Below, piece after piece: positions 10,471-22,460 of a DNA stretch of 64,000 bases (position 1 is its first letter; the number at the start of each line of letters is the position of its first letter). The stretch is from positions 1,350,001 through 1,414,000 of the forward strand of contig JAJOZX010000087.1 of NCBI GenBank assembly GCA_023014485.1, written 5' to 3'. Below the pieces are notes generated by a model. That model had not been told where the DNA came from, did no database searches, and saw only the letters and a program-made list of their open reading frames with translations. A program made the translations under genes and the position numbers. The stretch comes from Bathynomus jamesi. Taxonomy: Eukaryota; Arthropoda; Malacostraca; Isopoda; Cirolanidae.

Positions 10471-13400
10471 TTAGGGTGATTCAAAAATTTACCGAAAAAA
10501 TATTTTTGGAATTTTTTTTCGGGCCATCCTCTGATTATGTTTAATTTGGTAAAAAAGGAATGCTTGCAAATTTTTAATTAAAAAGATTAAATTTAGGGGT
10601 CGCTACCATAAGTTGAAAATCAGGCACAAAATAAGAAATATATGCTGTTTCCACACCACCCTTGAGGTAAAGCATACAGCGCGTTACCATTTTTTTTAAG
10701 TGGAAGTTCCCCGGTAGGCCTATCATAACCACTCTACATTTTCAAATTGACAGTTCTTCTGTAATAATAATAAGACTTCTGTAATAATAATAACCTTTTG
10801 TTCATTATATTTCACTGTTAATTTCTTAATGATGATATTGTCTTCTTGTTTTTATTTGGAAGAGCAGCTCTATATTTCTTTACCACTTGGAGGAGATACT
10901 GTTTCTGTTCTTCATCATTTGTGATTAGTTTGTTGTATTCATCGACTAATCTAACTCCTCTTTCTGCATTGTCATTAACAACTTGAATTTTTCTTATGAC
11001 TTGTTTTACGTTGTTGTAGCAGTCATCTTCATTCCACTCTTCAGAGTTCTTATTAAGAAACGTTGATGGTAAACCAAGTCTATTAAAAAATTATTTTGTA
11101 TTTGCACTAACAAAGTCTTCCAGTTCTCTGTTTTCAATAACTTCAGGGTCAATAACCGCTTTTTTCTCTGGATTTGGTTCGGCGCCGTTTTGCAATGCTT
11201 GCTTCATTCGGTTTTTAATTTGGTGTAGCACGCCATCATCAAAGAAAGCAAATGCTATTAACTCCTCTGAAAGATACCATAAATGATTCATCATTTTCTT
11301 CAGGGCAACAGTTGCAATGCGCTCATCTTTTAGTTTGTACAGTTGCAGTTTCTTCAACATCTCTAAATCGAGACGAGGAGCGAGAACTGAAGCTGACGCT
11401 GTAAACCAGGATTTAACATATATGTGTACAGCAAAGAGGCAGATAATTCTAAGGACTTTTTCTTCTCTGGGTGTTAATTTAAATTGTGTTTTAAACAACC
11501 AAATTTTCATGGCATAAATGACTTTTGCCATCCATCTTGCTTGGTGAACGCCAGCTGGTCTTCTGAATGAAACTCCTCTCTTTGGTACTCCACCAAGGGA
11601 AATGATTGTCAGTTCCAGCAATTCTTTGTAATCGTCACGAGGTTGATGTTCTTCAAGTTGAGTGGTAGCAAACTCACTCACTTCTGCTTTTATATCAGTA
11701 ATAATACTGGGTATGGTAATTGGATCATCAAATGCTGTTCTGTAGTTTTTTGTGTCTAATTTTGACCATTTCATTCTAAATCGTTTGAAAATTGCAATAT
11801 CAGGTCCTGATGATGTAGGCAATGAATGCGAAACAACAGCTTCTAACACTATTTCTAGTATGTGATGTCTGCAGGCCAGCCACAGCATACGTTTGTTCAT
11901 TTTCTTTTGTAGAAGAACACAGGCACCATTTCTACGACCTGTATTCAATGTTGAGGTGTCAAAACACATGCATTTTATTTTGTCTGAGATATCCCAATCC
12001 AAACAAGCTTGGTGGAGGGCATTTGCAGTTAATTATCCTGTGTTTGCAGTGATTTTTGGAACACCAAGAAGTTGATCAATGCCATCTCCTGAAATCAGTA
12101 TAGGGAGTCGTTCAACAACTTCTCGTCCTGTTATGTCTTTTATTAGTTTTCCGTCCCAATGAATGGTTAAAGAAACATAAGCTTTAAACTATTTCTTTAA
12201 ATTTTCTCCAAATCTTTTCCGAAATTTTTCTCTTGCTCTTCTTATAGATGAATAACTGACATTGAATTCTTTTGCATTTTTTCCAAGACCTTCAATCGTT
12301 GGTATCTCTAATGATGCACTTCTATTGCTCATTTTTGTTACATCAAGGGCTGCAAGCAATGTATCATCAAGCAATTTTTGTTTCTTTCGTACAGTCTGTT
12401 TTGAGGTGGATGGCTCACTAGGATCAACCGTAAACTCTTCATCAGATGTTGTATTTTGTCTTTCAGCACCAGAACTGCTAGTTGAGTCACTGAGAACTAC
12501 AGTTTCTTCAAATCTCGACATTCCTCTTGCTTTTCTTATGTTTAATTGTTCTTCCTTTTTCTTAGCATACTTTTCTTTCTTTGCAAACTCTTTATCAATC
12601 CCATCCATTTTTCCTTTTCGCCCCTGTTCTCGCTGGAGTTTTAGAAATAGCTTATCTTCTTCAATATCAATTAGCTTCATAGCATCTGCATGTGCTATAT
12701 CAAACAGGCTATATAATTCTTGGTTCCATTTGGTTTGCTTGTCTAATAGATTTTTTATTGTTTCGCCTTATTCTCTTTTATTTTTCTTTAATCTTTGCCA
12801 TTCTTTGAACAGTTTCTCAATTTTGTCAACAACGTGCGACTTCTTTCTAGTTGGAATTCGTGCTCCTCCCCATAGTGTCAACACATCATTTGTAGTAGAC
12901 AAGCAGGCTTCTCGAATTGTTTGTTTTTTGTTTCTGTAAGCCATAAACAAAGCCATAGTTTCTCGCTTTGATGGAAGAACTGTTGTTTTAAGTGTATGTG
13001 ATGGTTGTCCAATAAGCCAAACATTAGTATCTTTCCTTGTGTGCATAGCAGTACCCCTGCTGGAAGATGGCGGGGGTTCCATGACGAGAGTCGACAGCAT
13101 AACCTCTTACACTCACGACAGTCAGACGACTACTGAATTATAGCTGTACAGAGAGTACAGTGTACAAGTGCCGGTTGCCCTCAATATTCGGTCACAACAG
13201 AGTGTAAATGGTTACAAGAGTGTTGTGTTTACTCAGCACTGTTAGCTCTATGTGCATTAACGCACTTATCACACGGAACAGATATTATAAGAAAAACGTC
13301 ACAGTTCAAAACTCAATTTCCTGAAAGCAAACAGAAAAGTAATAGTTTAGATTACGGTAGCGACCCCTAAAATACATTAGAATCACCTGAAATTTTGTAT

Positions 13401-13483
13401 ACATTACGTTTTTACCAAATTAACCATAATTAGAGGGTGGGCCGGAAAAAATCTAACAATCGATATTTTTGAATCACCCTAAA
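10470..13483 (-). mobile_element. TE1: 3.0-kb DNA transposon of unassigned superfamily
   Basis: The ends are TTTAGGGTGATTCAAAAAT (10470-10488) and its complement (13465-13483). The inverted similarity continues imperfectly for about 85 bp and reappears further in at AGGGGTCGCTACC on both sides. Both flanks are TA-rich, so the target duplication cannot be read. The single long coding region (minus) is a transposase pseudogene. TE2 at 53005-56580 has a homologous protein and the same TTAGGGTG tip, so this is a family rather than a chance structure. Confidence 0.85.
10818..13100 (-). pseudogene. TE1 transposase, four in-frame stops
   Basis: One minus-strand frame runs from 13100 to the TAA at 10818-10820 (about 760 codons). 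It is interrupted by stops at 12768-12770, 12189-12191, 12033-12035 and 11091-11093, but I see no frame change. Order of motifs: LWGGARIPT in an N-terminal region with LPSKRE; an acidic linker; IHWDGK (probable first Asp, near 12140); CFDTSTLNTGRRNG (second Asp, near 11960); ACRHH, a C-x-x-H (near 11880); HQARWMAK; and NDNAERGV (third acidic site, near 10960). This is the layout of an RNase H-like DDE/D transposase with a C-x-x-H. The real start may be the internal MHTRKDTNVW, which matches the TE2 N-terminus. Confidence 0.75.
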
Positions 13484-16216
13484 TTATATATACATAATAT
13501 ACATCCTGATAGGCGAATTTCAATAAAGCTATTTGGAATTAATACATCGAAAACATAATTAAGAGATTGAAACTCATTTCTCCATCGTATATTTCATCAG
13601 AATCGTAAAAAAAAAAAATAAAGTAACAGTGCAATAATATGACGTATATGATGATGGATTGCAGAGAAAAGAATTATCCTCATGCATATAAACTATGTTA
13701 ACAAGATTTTAGTGTGTCTAATCTATAGGCTAGCAAACGGGGTGATACGATATTGTTAAAGATCATACATACCCATAATTATAATCACAATATTTGTTTA
13801 GTGGTAACAAATTATTAAGCCTATTATCATTGTTATTGTTATTATAGTTTTATGTAATACATCACAAACATAGATAATAATTTATCTCTTGTAATACATT
13901 ATTTATTTATAAATTAATAATGTCTCATTAGCTCTAAAATAGCATAAGGTTTCACATTAGTTCTGAAAGATTACAAATCTTAAGATTTATAACATTTTGG
14001 ACGTGAATTTGGGACAAATGCAATCACAAGTTTTCCTCGCTGAGTAATAATATTCAATTAACATTATACTTATATGGTTGAAGTTAGATTCTCTTCATTA
14101 TTTATTAAGTATTACACGTGAAACATCTCAAGTGTGCTTTGGTATCGTCTCACAGCGATCTTAAATAGAGATATTCAATACATTAATTTAGGGAAAAATT
14201 ATGTTTTAGTTTTATGATCTTAATGATAATAATAATGGTAATAATAATAATAATGCTTGAAATATGCAATCTCTGCATAAAATCTTAAATATGGCGGTAA
14301 GATTATAGTAAGGCATAAAGACTCGTATTCATAATCAGTTAATCACATTACATTTTTTTCCATGTTAAATGTGTTTACTAATATCTGAAATATGCTTGCA
14401 TAGGTTAAATTGTCATAAATCTAGACACCAAAATACTGGCTAAACCCAGTTAAACCTAATGATTCTACTTCTAGTCTCACGAGAATGCTTAGTTATTAAA
14501 ACATTAGATACAAACCTACAGCCTTACACTCTGAATAACCTGCAAAGAAATCCTCTTTGTGTGTGTGTGTGTGTGTGTGTGTATTTTCCTTCAACAATAC
14601 ATCCTAAATTAGAAACTTGAATTTCTTTCAATCTTTTTTTTACTTTTCGATTTCCGTACTAAGATTTAACAACAATAAGAAAGTGAAGCTGTGTAGCAAC
14701 ATTTTATTGTATTGTAGGCCTAATACTGATACAGTACTTGAAATGAACTAAATTTTCAGTAACAACACCTGGACAGATGAGTTGATTGTTCGAACCTGTG
14801 GATGGAATTAAAATCTTCACAGAAAGCCATAACTCCTACCGCTGCTTCACTAGATATATAATACAGATAATCAAACATATTCTAAACTAAAATTATTTAC
14901 AAAATAAGTATTACAGTTTCTGCTCTTACAATAGCACGTTGCTAGTAGGCAGTAAAATGGCTAAAGCCTAAATGTGAAAATATTCCAAAAGTATGCCGTA
15001 GTCAACCTAGTTACAAAGTCCTCCACTTTCGTAGAAATATATATATTTTTTGGTAAACAAATTTACCAAAAGGATGGCTTTTGAAGTGTCCTGTCAACTG
15101 TTGAGGTGAATATTAGAAATTAGCTAATTTAATTAGCTGGATGGTTTCATGAAAGAAAGATGTATTTTATTACTTGAAATGAGTAATTATGCAGGAAGGA
15201 TGCGGGAAAGTACAACAACATTAACTTAACATTGTTGGTAGGAGTAGTAATAAAGAATAATATTCAGGAACAAGTGACTAATTTTAATTTTGTTAAAATG
15301 TTCCTGCCTGCTTATGCTTGTTAGCCACAATGCCTCGATATATATACAGTATATGTTGCAGGAAGGAGGGGCAAGTGCGAAACTCCGAGGCTGCTGAACA
15401 CTATACCTTTTTTGAAAGGTTGTGTACTGTATAAGATGCATGTATGTGTAGTGAGGAAAAGATAGAGAAGTGTGTGTGCTTGAGAGTATGCTGAATTGTT
15501 CATGGTAGAAGAGAGATGGAAAAAAGATCAGGTAAGGAGCACAGTGCTGATAGAAACGTGGCTTAAACCCTTCCTGTCTTCTGGTTGAATGATGCCGACA
15601 TTCTGCCCCTTATATATATATATGTCTTTAGACTTCACTTGTGTAAATATGCCTGACTAGTAATTAAGTTTTACGTTTTAAATACATGTGTGAAAAGCGT
15701 ATGGTGGATTATATACATATATTGATTTTGAAAAAGTTTCTTTATCAACGTTTTGTATGAGATTTGAGAAATTAGAAGTAATAACAGTTTATTCGTGCAG
15801 AGATATATAACTGTATGCTTGAAAATGTAAAGATTGTGGATTGGTTCATCTTGCTACAAACAGGCGCGTATGTACATTGTTGCAAAAGGTATGATTGACT
15901 GACATGCGTATGAAAAGTGTAAAGAATGGATTATTACGAAAAAAAAAATAGGAAGCTGCTAACAGACGCTAAATTAGAGAAGTATTAATTGAAGAAATGT
16001 AAATAGGTGTTAGTCATGACGAAATAGAAAGATAGATAATAAAAGTTTCTCTACAATTCAAATACATGTAGAGAGAGAGAATCTCGGTTAAAAATGGAAT
16101 ACCTGAGAAAACTCAACAGCCAGTTTTCTTTCAGGCCGATATATTAAAAAATAGTATTTTAGCACAAACTTACCTATCTTTTTATTGCGTTTTATATTAT
16201 ATACAGTGTGTATATA
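13484..16216. other. AT-rich stretch without recognised gene
   Basis: It contains short AAT runs (near 14230-14255) and a (GT)n array at about 14560-14582. Open frames of 60-71 codons around 15226-15503 and 16088-16303 show no recognisable motif; the last one runs into the mariner fragment. Confidence 0.5.
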
Positions 16217-16587
16217 CAGGGTGTACATAAAGTCAGGATCTATTTTTGTGAAGCACTTGGAAATTATATGGAATTCAATCATAAAATGATAAAGTGGTAA
16301 CATTTATTAAATAATTAAGAGTAGGATTCGACGTGACGCCCATCAGTATCCTTGCACAGCTCAAATCGTTCCGCAGCATTTCTAAACACATTCTGGAGCA
16401 TTTGCGGGGTTATGTTATCTGCAGCAGTTCGTATACGTGTACGTAAGTTTTCAAGACTCGTAATCTTCGTCTGATAGACGTGCGATTTGATAAAGCCCCA
16501 TGCAAAGAAATCTAAAGGGGTTAAATCTGGTGATCTCGCTGGCCAAGGTCTGTTGCTTCCGCGTCCGATCTAGCGATTTGGAAAACG
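16217..16587 (-). mobile_element. Mariner-like element, 3' end fragment
   Basis: It begins with CAGGGTGTACATAAAGTCAG at 16217 and matches the arms of the foldback mariner at 57469-58362 almost base for base until about 16587, where similarity stops abruptly. The coding content (minus) is the transposase C-terminus after the third acidic site (SPDLTPLDFFAWGFIKS...). Only one terminal repeat is present, so the copy is truncated. Confidence 0.85.
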
Positions 16588-16979
16588 TATTTTTAAAACC
16601 AGTCTTCAGTTTCCATTATCCCATTGTTACTGTCTTTATCTGAAGAATTTTCTACTAAGCTCAAACGATTTCTACTAAGCTGGAACGATTGATCGTTTTC
16701 TTTACGTGTGCTGAGAGCTTCCTCTTGTATCTCTTGTAAAATTTGTGTGGCATGCATATCTACGCTACTTATGTACATTTTACGATCACTCCTGTAATCC
16801 CTCTTTTGGTACTTTTTTATCTCTCCGACATATGCAATCTATGTAAATTTCTTTATGAGAAATGAGATTTATGAGAAATGAGATTTTAAATTACATTTAC
16901 AGGTACATACTACATACAGTATATCAAACAAATTACAGAGACTATTAATATGTTCATTTTTTAGTTTCACTGATGTTTT
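16588..16979. other. Unassigned stretch with short open frame
   Basis: A 61-codon minus-strand frame at 16593-16778 is rich in charged residues but not recognised. The rest is AT-rich with nothing I can support. Confidence 0.35.
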
Positions 16980-17192
16980 TTACCTACTCAACGTTGCTCG
17001 TCTTTCTATGAATCTTGCTACCTTTTGAAACGTAGCTTTTTCCTGAACTGTGGAGATTGATGCTTGCTGCCAAAGTTTTAGTAGCTCCTGAGTTATTTGT
17101 CTGATGATTGGTTTGTTAGTTGCATTTTTTTCTTTGAGATAGAGAAAGTACCGAGCTATTTGTAAATTAGTTGGCAAAAGATTAGGAGGCAA
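16980..17192 (-). pseudogene. N-terminal transposase domain related to TE3
   Basis: The 70-residue frame contains LPTNLQIARYFLYLKEK and then LLKLWQQASISTVQEKATF. It aligns with the TE3 N-terminus (LPLYEDLLKEYLQTRYLLLI, then VKEIWKSASIPTISEQQI): same W-x2-A-S-I-x-T core, same spacing of about 25-30 residues to the preceding block. The frame stops after this domain. It lies in opposite orientation about 740 bp from TE3, so it is probably a separate fragment of a related element. Confidence 0.5.
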
Positions 17193-17934
17193 CTTCTCAG
17201 GAGTTCAAAACATACAATGTTGCTTAGAATGTCTTGTGCTCACAAATATTTTCCTTGCTGAATAGCATGGGAAACTTGAAAGTAGATGCTGCTGCATGGA
17301 AAGCTGTTGGTGTAGAGGTGCTGCAAGAGAGAATGTTGCTAGCTTGATGTGAAGAAGAATGTTGTTTCAGTTCACAGTGGTGTGTGGGATGTTGATTCCA
17401 TCTCTGCTCTTCTATAAGTGAATCATTAAATGAAAAATAAGAACAAAAACTCAAATATATTTCAGTGAATTTTAATTGCGTAAGGAAAAACAACAAATAT
17501 TTACTGAGTTTACTCAGTCTAGGCCGGGTCTAAAAATTAAATTTGTGAATTTCCACATGCCTGTGTCCAAGAAATTTGTAAATGCACTATAAATGCTCAA
17601 CAATGATTAAAAAAACTAAATTGATCAAGTTGTAGATGTTCCGCAAGTCCTCTGATGATTGCAAGTAAAACGTAAAACGTAAAACATTACAAAAAACTTT
17701 AAAACTTTTAAAACTTTATTTAAATACATAAACTTTATTATTTATTTGGCAATTATGATTTTTTATTAAGATTTTCTTGTATTTTTTGTATTCTTGTTGC
17801 TATTAAGTTTTTTCTTGACTGTTTCGTCAAGAATATATATAAAATATATATACAATTTTTCTTTTCAGAATTTATTATTTGAATAGTTAAATACGCGTTG
17901 TTACACTAACAGTGATTTTCCCAAATTATCCAAA
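17193..17934. other. Spacer between related transposase fragments
   Basis: A 90-codon minus-strand frame (17224-17496) has no known motif. From about 17620 the DNA is very AT-rich with repeated AAAACGTAAAACGTAAAAC. I looked for a terminal repeat of TE3 here and did not find a convincing one. Confidence 0.35.
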
Positions 17935-18089
17935 ATGGCTGAGGCCGTAAAAGTGAAAGCAACTGTTGAAAAAATCATGAGTCCAGCTGTTTCCCTTTTT
18001 GGGAAAGCTGAGCTCAGTGGAAATCAACTTCCCCTATATGAAGACCTTTTAAAAGAATATTTACAAACAAGATATCTCTTACTTATAGC

Positions 18090-18883
18090 CAGTGTTGGGC
18101 ACTAAAGCGTTAATCCGATAACAGTTAATTAACGAAGTTAACTTTTTTTAACGGACTATTAACGGAAGTTAATTTCCATTTATCGTTATCGGACCAGTTA
18201 ACTTCCGATAACTCGATATTTAGTCTGTTAAAGTCCGTTAACACGTTAACTGCGAGGAGTCATTCACGGAAGATCACTGCTCCGCGAATTAATTCAAACC
18301 GCCATAACTTCAGTCTGCCAATTCCGTCCTCTGCCGCAGTGGAACGGCTCTTCTCTCTCGGCAAGGACATCCTGAGGCCCAAGAGGTCAAGACTGGCAGT
18401 TGGGCCTAACTTTGAGAAGTTGGTCTTTCTTAAGGGCAACCAGCACATTGTGTCATAGTCTTTAATAAATGTGCCTAAAATTTAATTTTACCTTTCAGTT
18501 CCCGCCATAATAATTCTCTGTTAAATTAAAATTTAGTTAATGGTTAGTGGTTACAAGGGTTTCAAAACATGTAATCAGTACATTTTTTATTAAAAATAAA
18601 AAAAAAGTTATTAAGCAAAAAAGTTGCAAAACTTGATAAAAATACAGTTAAATACCTATTTATTGTTGGATTTTGCATAAATAAACATTTTCTATGGGTT
18701 TTAAAGCTTTTTTCCTTGATTTTTTTAAATGTTAGTAAAGAAATAGTTATCGTTAATGGATTATCGTTAACTTCCGTTAACTTTGTAGTAAAATTATCGG
18801 ATTATCGTTATCGGAGTTAAAAATTGGGGTTAACGGATTATCGTTATCGAAGTTAACTTTTTGGTTAACGGTGCCCACCACTG
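18090..18883 (+). mobile_element. hAT element inserted in TE3, 8-bp duplication
   Basis: The ends are CAGTGTTGGGCAC (18090) and GTGCCCACCACTG (ending 18883), flanked by identical CTTATAGC at 18082-18089 and 18884-18891. TIR sequence and 8-bp duplication are diagnostic of the hAT superfamily. The interior has many AT-rich copies of a GTTAACTTCCGTTA-like motif in both orientations near each end. At 794 bp it is non-autonomous and keeps only the C-terminal coding remnant listed separately. Confidence 0.95.
18279..18458 (+). pseudogene. hAT transposase C-terminal (hATC) remnant
   Basis: The plus-strand frame ending at the TAG at 18456-18458 contains SSAAVERLFSLGKDILRPKR and then RLAVGPNFEKLVFLKGNQ. 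This is the hAT C-terminal dimerisation region, whose family pattern is S-x-x-x-V-E-R-x-F-S-x-x-x-x-x-x-x-x-x-R-S-R-L. The 5' boundary is arbitrary because the upstream part of the gene has been deleted within the element. A longer minus-strand frame over the same bases is a shadow. Confidence 0.85.
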
Positions 18884-20731
18884 CTTATAGCTAGTGAGGG
18901 GAAAAAAGAGCCAAATGTTAATGATGTGGCAAGAATAGGTGCTTCAGAGGTAAAAGAGATCTGGAAAAGTGCATCAATTCCAACAATATCAGAACAGCAA
19001 ATATTAGCCAGAGTAAAGGATTGTCATGAAAAATCTAAAAATATGATGAAGACTGGTAGAAAAAGAAAAGATTTTGAATCTAAACTGACCGCGTTCAAAT
19101 CCAAAAATCAAAGGCTTTTTGATATTGCTGCCTGCAAATGCCATGATCTGTTTTCTTGCACTTGTGAAAGAGAGCTAAAAGTTCCTGCCATGGAACGTTC
19201 TTTCCTAATTGACCAAAGAGGTGCACGAAAAATGGCAATAGGCAGTATTGATTTACAGACAACGAAGAAACTGCTGCAAATAAGATCTGAGCGTAAAGAA
19301 CAAGAAAGAGCACGATTTTCTAAAAACATTGACGATGGAGATATCAATAACCCATCCACTTCCAGGGAAGAGCCAATGAACTTGGATAACTTTCATACAA
19401 TTCCTGATTCTGACACATCAACAGATACAGATAGAGAGCGTGATGATGATGATCACATTAAGGAAGGTATAAAGAAATCAGGTGAAGCACATAAGCTCAC
19501 TCGCAAATTGCCTTCATTAGCAAAAACTTGTGACCGATTCGGAATATCAGACAGAGCTGGTGCAGCCGTTGCCTCTGCTGTTCTGGAAGATTTTGGTCTC
19601 ATTACCTCTGAAGATTATCACAATGTTGTGGATAAGAATAAGGTGAGACAGCAGAGAAAGAAGATCAGAGAGGAGTTGAGTAAATCAAGTGAAGAAAGTA
19701 TAGAAACATTGTATTTTAATGGAAGAAAGGACTTAACTAAAGCAAATATCTGTAAGGATGGGAGGTACTACAGTACAACAATTACTGAGGAACACATCAC
19801 GCTTATCGCTGAACCAGAATCAAAATATCTTGGGCACTTCACTCCTGTGACTGGAAATTCAACTAACATTTCTAAGGGAGTGATAAAGTTTCTTAACAGT
19901 AACAATATTAAAGTAGACGATCTGAAACGATGGAACCAATGTAAACACTGGCATACATAATGGAGTTATCAGGCAACTAGAGGTACACTACAATACTCCT
20001 TTTCATTGGTTCGTGTGTTTGCTGCATACCAATGAGCTACCTCTCCGCCATTTGTTTAATTATTTGGATGGTAAAACCAAAGGACCAAAAGCCCTTGTTG
20101 GGAATGTTGGCAAAAGTCTTACTACGTGCGAAAATATGCCAGTTGTCAAGTTTGAAGCAATTAAATCAAGTAATATGCCCTCTATTCCGGGGGATCTCGA
20201 TCTAAGCCAAGATCAAAAGTATCTCATGGAAATTTGTAATGCAGTCATAGAAGGCCAATGTTCCCAAAACCTTGAAAACCGCAACCCAGGTTCTTTGAAC
20301 CATGCCAGATGGCTTACGACAGCCAACAGGAAAGGCAAGTGATGAGAGAGTTAGCTTTCCGGCGCATTCTCTTAGCCAGGGAAATTGTGTCCTCGGGCAT
20401 TAAAGAATTTAGACGGCCTAAAATTAATTTCTTGGCAAGAGACTACACAGATTTAATTCGATTTGGAGACTACCCAAGACATGAACCACCTCTGACGAAA
20501 AGCTTGACAAACACCCAGTTAGAGCTTATCGTAAGGGGTGATGAAACTAACCCTCTATTGAAAAAGTACCCATGTCATTCACAAGCTGTGGAAAGACATG
20601 TCAAACTTGTAACAAAAGAATCAGCTTCTGTCTGTGGCCAGGAAAATAGAGATGGTTTTATAAAGGCAAGACTTGCTTCAAGATCAAACATGCCTACATT
20701 TGAGTCAAAATGCGAATACAAATGTCAATAA

Positions 20732-21775
20732 ATTACATGTAAAAACTAATGGAAGGGAGGTTGGGCTGGGCATGGTGTGGAATTCGACCTACAGCCACCT
20801 CCTCGTGGTGAATTCTGGGTGATTTGCCTTGTAAACTATCATGGCAATCAGCAAAGAGCTGTAGTTTACTATACGGAGTATCTGAAAAAATCACCAAAAC
20901 TTTAAGTGACTTGTGGAACCTCAAAATATTTATATAAAAGCTTGAAACTTTGTCATGATACTTCCTATGTAGGTACACAAACTTTCATAGTACAGGGTAA
21001 ATTAAACTTCCCCAAAAAAATTTTTCAAGCAAAAATGACCCGGCCTATTACTCACATCAGTAAAATGTACAGTTGCGCTCATTATTCGTAGGACACTCTT
21101 GAGAACAGATAGCGACACCTGGCATATATTTGTTGTGTGTACTACAAACGGTTGTAACATTTTATGAATGAATGTTTAGTGAGTGAGCGCTGATTGGTTG
21201 TCTGACTCATTGCCAAGTGTCTTTAGAACATAATTATTTCCATTCATCACTCTGGTTTACATATTATTAAGGAAACATAAATGAATAATTAAATATAAAT
21301 TCAAGACGGGGATATATTATTTGTGATATATTTCATAGGGGATATATTTTATTTTATATATTATTTGTGATATATTTTATAGGGGATATATTTTGTCATT
21401 CAGTTCCAATGAAGTGAATAAAAAATGGTCTTGCAAAAACTTAAGAAAACCTCCGGACGTGATAACAGTGTTCATGGTATTGGCAAGCCTGTCATCCTGA
21501 ACGAACAGAGCCGTTGGTAGGCATTATTGCGCCATGAGAAAATTCCAAATTGATTAATTTATTTATTTATTTATTTTCATTTAATACTGAACAAAGATTC
21601 AGATATTATTTTGTGTTATAACAAAGACAGAGCAAAAACCTGATATATATGAATACATATATCGGCGGTTTATGAATGAAAAAACATGTTTTGATGCATA
21701 TTAAATTTTAATAACATTATAACATTACCAGATTGGTAGGTATATGTAGGTTTCATACGTCACTGCTTAGAATAT
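20732..21775. other. Downstream of TE3; AT-rich tandem motifs
   Basis: A degenerate tandem repeat of GGGGATATATTATTTGTGATATATTT type lies at about 21307-21395. The rest may include the TE3 3' end, but I found no terminal repeat. A 31-codon frame starting at 21425 (MVLQKLKKTSGRDN) is unrecognised. Confidence 0.35.
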
Positions 21776-21780
21776 CTTCC

Positions 21781-22460
21781 TATGGAAAACCGATGAGTGG
21801 GTAGTTGGGAGGTAACGGAAATGGTTCACTGAGTAGGTAGGTAGTTAATCTAACAATTATTAAATTCCTTTTATGTCAATAACTGGGTGGAAGAAACCAA
21901 TTGGTTGCTCACCAGAGTTATTCTCCACACTAGTATTTATATACTGTGTGGGAGGAGCGTGCTCGGTAATGGGGATACATTACCGCTCAACCAACCGAGG
22001 AATAAACCAAGACAACGCTGGTGCAAGAAGCCCCGCGAAGAGGAGAACAAAGGGAGAACGAAAACGAAGAACGGGGCGAGAGGACGTACCAGCAAAGTAC
22101 GCTCTCGACAATGAGACAACCGGAGAAGGGAGAGACTCCAATAACTAAAAGTAAGTGACTAATTGAGTTTTTACACCAGACAGTTAATTACATTAAATTA
22201 AGCTGGGTCAGACAAGTTAGGCCTACATTGTGGCCTAAGACCCAGCATCAACTCATAGCTTAACAAAGGTGAAGGTAGATTGCCCTAACCTAATCTTGTG
22301 AGGAATCCTACTGTGGACCTCAATTTATCTGCCCGCTCTGGACCATTTCCGGAATCTCTAGGCTGACCCCTCTAGGCTAGACTTGATCTACTCTATAGTT
22401 AGACTGGAGAAATAAGGGGTGGGTTAATTGTGGACCAATTCAAACAGAGCATTTTTCGCA
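21781..22460 (+). repeat. BEL/Pao 5' LTR
   Basis: It carries a TATA-like TTTATATAC at about 21936-21944 followed by a GC-richer transcribed part. Next to its 3' end at about 22462-22479 is TGGTGGTCCGTGTGTGGG, the expected position of a tRNA primer-binding site. The 91-codon frame inside the LTR appears in both copies and is not a known protein. Confidence 0.9.

Larger units (their letters stand above)
17935..20731 (+). pseudogene. TE3 transposase, split by hAT insertion
   Basis: The frame starts with ATG at 17935 (MAEAVKVKATVEKIM), breaks at 18089 and resumes in the matching frame at 18892 once the hAT element and one 8-bp duplicate are discounted. Motifs in order: VKEIWKSASIPTISEQQ (N-terminal core); CKCHDLFSCTC (two C-x-C pairs, near 19135-19165); FLIDQRGARKM; LYFNGRKD (expected first Asp is Asn, near 19715); DGTNVNTG (second Asp, near 19928, in a shifted frame); CLLH (C-x-x-H, 20021-20032); LNHARWLTTANR; CHSQAVERHVKLV (third acidic site, near 20590). 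Frame changes occur near 19925 and 20325. It is homologous to TE1 and TE2 in motif order but belongs to a different subfamily. I did not find its terminal repeats. Confidence 0.7.

Noticed and set aside
18260..18448. 62-codon minus-strand frame in the hAT element
   Set aside because: The plus strand over the same bases codes for the hATC domain, so the minus frame is a shadow.
21873..22148. 91-codon frame repeated at 28668
   Set aside because: It lies wholly inside the BEL LTR and is duplicated because the LTR is; it has no motif of its own.
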